A stretch of DNA of 64,000 nucleotides from Holdemania massiliensis AP2 (GTDB lineage: Bacteria > Bacillota_I > Bacilli_A > Erysipelotrichales > Erysipelotrichaceae): contig NZ_HE998567.1 in assembly GCF_000327285.1 (NCBI RefSeq), forward strand, positions 1,305,558-1,369,557, given 5' to 3'. Of the stretch, positions 60,336 through 64,000 are shown one piece after another (the first letter of the stretch is position 1; each line of letters opens with the position of its first letter). The translations under genes and the position numbers were made by a program. The notes under the pieces were generated by a model that saw only the letters and a program-made list of their open reading frames with translations, was not told the origin of the DNA and searched no databases.

Positions 60336-61358
60336 CTATCCCTCCATGATTTTGCGAACTGCTTCAGCCGCAGTTCTGACGTCGCTTTCCATGATACCAT
60401 AATGTGTGACAAAGCGAAACAGGCCGTGATCCTCAGGATTCGTTAAAATTCCTTCTTCGTTCAATTTTTTCAGGAAATCGGCCGGTTGGATTTTATCATT
60501 ACACAGTTTGAAGAATACCATGTTGATCTGAATCCGTTCTTTTTCAACGTGAATTCCTGGGATTTGTGCCAGCAATTCCCCCAGCAGCTTAGCGTGATTA
60601 TGATCTTCCTGCAAGCGCTCAGTCATCGTATCCAATGCCGTCAGTCCGGCCGCCGCCAAAATCCCAGCCTGTCTTAATCCGCCGCCTAACAGTTTGCGGT
60701 TGCGCCGTGCCCGTTCAATCAAGGCCCGATCCCCGACCAGAACTGAACCGATCGGCGCCGCCAGCCCTTTGGAAAGACAGAAGGTCACAGTATCCGCGCA
60801 AGCCGCGATTTCACTTACGGAGCAGCCGCATGCAACGGCCGCATTAAAGATCCGCGCGCCGTCCAAATGCACGCGCAGTCCCAAGGCTTTAGCTGTCTGA
60901 TAGGTCTGCCTCAGCAAAGGCAGCGGCACAATGCCGCCGTTGGATAAAGCGTTTTCCAGACAGACCAGCCGGGTCTGCGGCTCATGGATATCCTCACTGT
61001 GAATCGCGGCGCGGATCGCCTCGGGTTCAATCCAGTCCCGAGGATGATCGACAGGATGAATCATTACCTGGGCAATCTGAGCTGCTCCGCCGACCTCATG
61101 GGTAACCAGATGGCTGTGACGGCCCGCGATGATTTCATCTCCCCGCTGCGTTTGACTCATTACCGCTAATAAATTCCCCATCGTACCGCTGCAAACGAAC
61201 AAGCCCGTTTCCTTCCCCAACAGTTCGGCGGCTTTGCGATGAAGCTCATTGACTGTTGGATCATCTTCATAAACATCGTCTCCGACAACCGCCTCCGCCA
61301 TTGCTCTGCGCATGGCAAGGTTAGGCTGAGTCACGGTATCGCTGCGTAAATCAATCAT
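60336..61358 (-). CDS. Low-specificity L-threonine aldolase-like PLP enzyme
   Basis: The 340-residue PLP enzyme has fold-type I features: CSGTMGNLLAVMSQT, VHLDGARIFNAA (Asp166 for the PLP nitrogen) and the PLP lysine in FCLSKGLAAPIGS (Lys197). Threonine aldolases cleave beta-hydroxy amino acids to glycine and an aldehyde. In this operon, between a mannose-type PTS and a HAD phosphatase, it may act on a phosphorylated amino sugar or amino acid derivative instead. Confidence 0.82.
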   Translation of the reverse strand: MIDLRSDTVTQPNLAMRRAMAEAVVGDDVYEDDPTVNELHRKAAELLGKETGLFVCSGTMGNLLAVMSQTQRGDEIIAGRHSHLVTHEVGGAAQIAQVMIHPVDHPRDWIEPEAIRAAIHSEDIHEPQTRLVCLENALSNGGIVPLPLLRQTYQTAKALGLRVHLDGARIFNAAVACGCSVSEIAACADTVTFCLSKGLAAPIGSVLVGDRALIERARRNRKLLGGGLRQAGILAAAGLTALDTMTERLQEDHNHAKLLGELLAQIPGIHVEKERIQINMVFFKLCNDKIQPADFLKKLNEEGILTNPEDHGLFRFVTHYGIMESDVRTAAEAVRKIMEG

Positions 61359-61380
61359 TCATTTCCCTCTTTTCTAAGTG

Positions 61381-61412
61381 AAAGGCTCCTTTCGATTGTC
61401 CGAGGAGCCCTT
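61381..61412. other. Intercistronic hairpin between EIID and the aldolase-like gene
   Basis: GGCTCC and GGAGCC pair around about 14 bases. No T-run follows on the minus strand, so it may set mRNA stability rather than end transcription. Confidence 0.45.
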
Positions 61413-61461
61413 CTTTATGAATCGTTTAAATTTGTGTTTCTTCTTTAATCCTGCTGCCTGA

Positions 61462-62295
61462 TCAGACTACCGGTGCAAACATCGGCAGGCCTTCCAGGAA
61501 AGCCAGAACAAAGCCAAGCAAGAACAAGAGCAGCATCACGGTCGTTGTTTTCTTTCCTTTGCGGATCAAAGCGAAACAGCCGAATGCCAGCAGCAGCGGC
61601 AGCAGCTTTGGCGCGATTTCATCGAAAATCGACTGGATCGCCAAAGTCTGATGATTGCCCATGTTCAGTGTAATCGTAGTTGTGAAATTGATCATCGTTG
61701 CGATCATGCAGCCGACAACCGTCGCTCCCAGCATTTTTGCCGCCATCGAGAAGGTTTCCAGCATTCCGCCTTCCGTCGCGTTTTCCATGAACGACAAGCC
61801 CTGTTCGTAACCGATCTGCAAGCCTTTATAGCGAACAAACCAATGTGGAATGTTGTGAATCAAAAGGAACAGAATTGGGCCGAGAATATTGCCCTGCATA
61901 CAGAAGGAGATGCCAACGCCCAGACCGATCGTTCTGAGCGTACCCCAGAAGATCGAATCACCAATGCCGGAGAGCGGCCCCATCAGCGCAGTCTTGATCG
62001 CATTGATGGAAGAAGCGTCGAAATCAGGATTGGACGCTGCTTCTTCTTCCATCGCTACCGCGATGCCCTGAACAAATGTCGTACACTGCGGCGTGATGTT
62101 ATAGAATACCAAATGCCGCTTCATCGCTTCCTTGAAGCCTTCCGGATCGTCCTTATAGATCCGGCGCAGATGCGGAATCATGGCATAGCCGAAGCCCAGT
62201 CCCTGTTGACGTTCATAATTGAAGCAGCCCTGCAGGCAGCAAGAGCGCCAGAAACCGCTCATGAATTCTTTCTTTTCCATTTTTCCTGTTGTCAT
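61462..62295 (-). CDS. Mannose-family PTS component EIID (second system)
   Basis: The 277-residue EIID has FMSGFWRSCCLQGCFNYERQQGLGFGYAMIP, GPLSGIGDSIFWGTLRT and a C-terminal anchor. It differs clearly from the first EIID and belongs to a second transporter. It follows the EIIC gene by 14 bp. Confidence 0.92.
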   Translation of the reverse strand: MTTGKMEKKEFMSGFWRSCCLQGCFNYERQQGLGFGYAMIPHLRRIYKDDPEGFKEAMKRHLVFYNITPQCTTFVQGIAVAMEEEAASNPDFDASSINAIKTALMGPLSGIGDSIFWGTLRTIGLGVGISFCMQGNILGPILFLLIHNIPHWFVRYKGLQIGYEQGLSFMENATEGGMLETFSMAAKMLGATVVGCMIATMINFTTTITLNMGNHQTLAIQSIFDEIAPKLLPLLLAFGCFALIRKGKKTTTVMLLLFLLGFVLAFLEGLPMFAPVV

Positions 62296-62309
62296 TGCAG
62301 CTTCCCCCT

Positions 62310-63050
62310 TTACTCGTTAGCCTTTCGCTGAACCATATTGTAATAAACGACGGCGATCACGGCGCCCAAACCGGCAACACCCAGCGAATTCACGCCTAGG
62401 AAAGCCGCTAAGATAAAGCCTAAGAAGATAAACGGTGTTGCATCCTTGTCCATAATGTAGTTCATCAATAAAGCGATACCTAAAGCCGGCAGCACACTGG
62501 AAGCTTTGGTCAGACCGTTCATCACTACTTCCGGAATGAAGTTGATAATCGTTTCAACCGCACCGGAGCCGAAATACAGAGCTAAGAACATCGGAACGAA
62601 GTAAACAATCGCAAATATGACGACGCCCAGCCAGTAATACCGTTCAATCGCTTTGAAATCGCCGCGCTCCGCTGCCGCATCGCATTTTGGATTCCAGACG
62701 TTATTGATGATCCGCGGGATAATTCCGCATGGCTGAAACAGCAGCGCAATCGGCATCGACAGCGCAATCGCTGAATCCGGCGTCAGATTGGACATGATCG
62801 CAAAGGCAACCGCCAGAATGGTTCCGGCCGAAGAGTTTGGCAGTGAGGTCACGCCGATGCCGACAAACCCCATAAAGATCAGCTGTAAAGTCGCCCCCAT
62901 GACAAGTCCGGTTTGGACATCGCCGCAGATCAAGCCGACTAAGGTCGCTTCCACGATCGGTGTGTTCAATAAGTTCTGACCCAGAATCCGGCCGTCAAGA
63001 ATACTCAGGACATGCACCATGGATACCAGGATACACTGGATTAAAAACAT
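62310..63050 (-). CDS. Mannose-family PTS component EIIC (second system)
   Basis: The 246-residue membrane protein has EIIC features (DGRILGQNLLNTPIVEATLVGLICGDVQTGLVMGATLQLIFMG) and about eight helices. With EIID it forms the sugar channel. Confidence 0.92.
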   Translation of the reverse strand: MFLIQCILVSMVHVLSILDGRILGQNLLNTPIVEATLVGLICGDVQTGLVMGATLQLIFMGFVGIGVTSLPNSSAGTILAVAFAIMSNLTPDSAIALSMPIALLFQPCGIIPRIINNVWNPKCDAAAERGDFKAIERYYWLGVVIFAIVYFVPMFLALYFGSGAVETIINFIPEVVMNGLTKASSVLPALGIALLMNYIMDKDATPFIFLGFILAAFLGVNSLGVAGLGAVIAVVYYNMVQRKANE

Positions 63051-63074
63051 AAATTTTTCCCCTTTCCAAGTGTT

Positions 63075-63569
63075 TTATTTTTTATTTTTTTCAAAGATAG
63101 AATGAATCTCAGGTAGTGAAATCTTAGGCTTCGACGGCGCTTCCTGGACGTAAACTGTCCGGCCTTGTTCGGCGATGACGTCCAGGGATTGCAGATCCTC
63201 TTCGACTAAGAATACCTGATTGGAAATAGACGTGCGGCCTTCCGCAAATCGGATGCCGCCCAAATCGACTTCCTTGATTTCCGCCACCTTGGCACACAGC
63301 TCGGCTGCGTCTTCACAGCTGCCGCAGATCAGCAGAATCTTGCGTTTGGCATTGGCGGCATTGTTGAGATAGTCCGCCGCTTTGGCCGCGGTCAGCACCT
63401 CCATTTTGCAGCCTGCCGGCTTACCGACGGTCAAAGACATTTTGAGCATAGCGTTGGTCGCATGCTTGTCGTTGGCGATGACAATGGTGTCCGCGCCGGT
63501 CGCATTGATCCAATAAACCGCAACCTGGCCATGGATCAGACGATCATCAATTCTGAGAAGTTTAATCAT
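63075..63569 (-). CDS. Mannose-family PTS component EIIB (second system)
   Basis: The 164-residue EIIB carries LLRIDDRLIHGQVAVYW with phosphorylated His13. It lies between EIIA and EIIC in the usual order. Confidence 0.94.
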   Translation of the reverse strand: MIKLLRIDDRLIHGQVAVYWINATGADTIVIANDKHATNAMLKMSLTVGKPAGCKMEVLTAAKAADYLNNAANAKRKILLICGSCEDAAELCAKVAEIKEVDLGGIRFAEGRTSISNQVFLVEEDLQSLDVIAEQGRTVYVQEAPSKPKISLPEIHSIFEKNKK

Positions 63570-63590
63570 GAAACATCTCCCTTTCTTTTT

Positions 63591-64000
63591 TTATTCCTCA
63601 TTACTATCCAGCTGGTCATTGATGAACAGTAATGTTTGCCGACTGGCTTCGACAGCTTCCCGCAGAATGGCGCTGATATCTCCTTCCATTGGATTCAGCG
63701 TAATCTCTAACAGCAGGCCTAAATTCAACCCTGTTAAAATATAGAGATTCGGGAAGGTTTCCAAAAATGGAATGGCGATCTGAGTGGTGCTGCCTACGGG
63801 AATATCCGTCATCAAGATCAGCGGATCTTCCGCTGGGAAGCTATCAAGAACCTGCTTCACTCGCTGCGTCATCGTATCTGGTGAGTCCTGAGCCTCCATG
63901 CTGATCAAGGTCAGCGAGCTTTCCATTCCGGAAATCACCTGCAGAGCAGAAGCAAAGCCTTCGCAAAGATGACCATGAGTGAGTAAAACAACGTGTTTCA
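63591..64000 (-). CDS. Mannose-family PTS component EIIA (second system), cut at the edge
   Basis: Reading in from the edge, the frame gives KHVVLLTHGHLCEGF, with phospho-accepting His9 if preceded by Met. Only the first base of the presumed ATG is outside the window. The rest (ILMTDIPVGSTTQIA, ILTGLNLGLLLEI) matches mannose EIIA. It is the first visible gene of the second PTS operon. Confidence 0.9.
   Translation of the reverse strand, partial: KHVVLLTHGHLCEGFASALQVISGMESSLTLISMEAQDSPDTMTQRVKQVLDSFPAEDPLILMTDIPVGSTTQIAIPFLETFPNLYILTGLNLGLLLEITLNPMEGDISAILREAVEASRQTLLFINDQLDSNEE

Overview
This 64 kb window looks like a chromosomal segment of a low-to-mid GC Firmicute, most plausibly an Erysipelotrichia (Holdemania-like) gut bacterium. 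That placement is inference from gene content: strong AAGGAGG ribosome sites, SigA-type promoters, two mannose-family PTS operons, BceRS-type and BlaI/BlaR1-type signalling, and two-gene acyl-CoA dehydratase activase proteins. I saw no rRNA, tRNA, CRISPR array, transposase or phage gene.

Layout. 0-16 kb: a Mn2+ exporter (mntP) behind a yybP-ykoY riboswitch, a ChbG/YdjC deacetylase, a Nudix hydrolase, cardiolipin synthase with a PHP phosphatase, a glutaredoxin-like protein with a GNAT protein, an Ig-like lipoprotein, an ABC exporter, a PadR/DUF2812 pair with a clear operator, and an Old-Yellow-Enzyme/Fe-S oxidoreductase. 16-28 kb: an ABC-F protein, a 1-phosphofructokinase-type kinase, an alpha/beta hydrolase, a BlaI/BlaR1-like pair, kduID and a WYL regulator. 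28-35 kb: a HIRAN protein and a Bce-type module (response regulator, intramembrane-sensing kinase, ABC ATPase, FtsX permease) with matching inverted-repeat boxes at two promoters. 36-49 kb: peptidase T, a MarR regulator with a split acyl-CoA dehydratase activase system, a cytidylate-kinase-like protein, two MATE pumps (one with a leader attenuator, one with a MarR regulator and tandem operators), adenosine deaminase and asparaginase. 50-64 kb: a GH13 glycosidase, an RpiR regulator and two mannose-family PTS operons. One carries two mannose-6-phosphate isomerases, a HAD phosphatase and a mannitol-dehydrogenase-family protein. The other carries a threonine-aldolase-like enzyme and a HAD phosphatase, and runs off the right edge.

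The most unusual feature is a set of seven small transcription units on the minus strand between 18.9 and 24.6 kb, in stretches without protein genes. Each has an extended -10 region. Six of the seven have a TTCACG-like hexamer starting about 37 bp upstream of the -10, paired with a second half-site 11 bp further out. Each RNA is about 140-180 nt and ends in a Rho-independent terminator. Nearly all of its hairpins present a C-rich loop (UCCC, CUCCCC or UUCCCC), which is complementary to Shine-Dalgarno sequences. Five of the seven also begin with AAAGGAGG three to seven nucleotides from the predicted 5' end, with no start codon behind it. I read this as a multicopy, response-regulator-controlled family of regulatory small RNAs, comparable in logic to Listeria LhrC or streptococcal csRNAs, and I do not recognise it as a named family. 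Two copies are 275/279 identical and flank the blaI-blaR1 pair.

Three genes (a GH13 glycosidase, a PTS EIIC and a small membrane protein) are each broken by a single-nucleotide frameshift, two of them in A-runs. These could be real mutations, transcriptional slippage sites or assembly errors.
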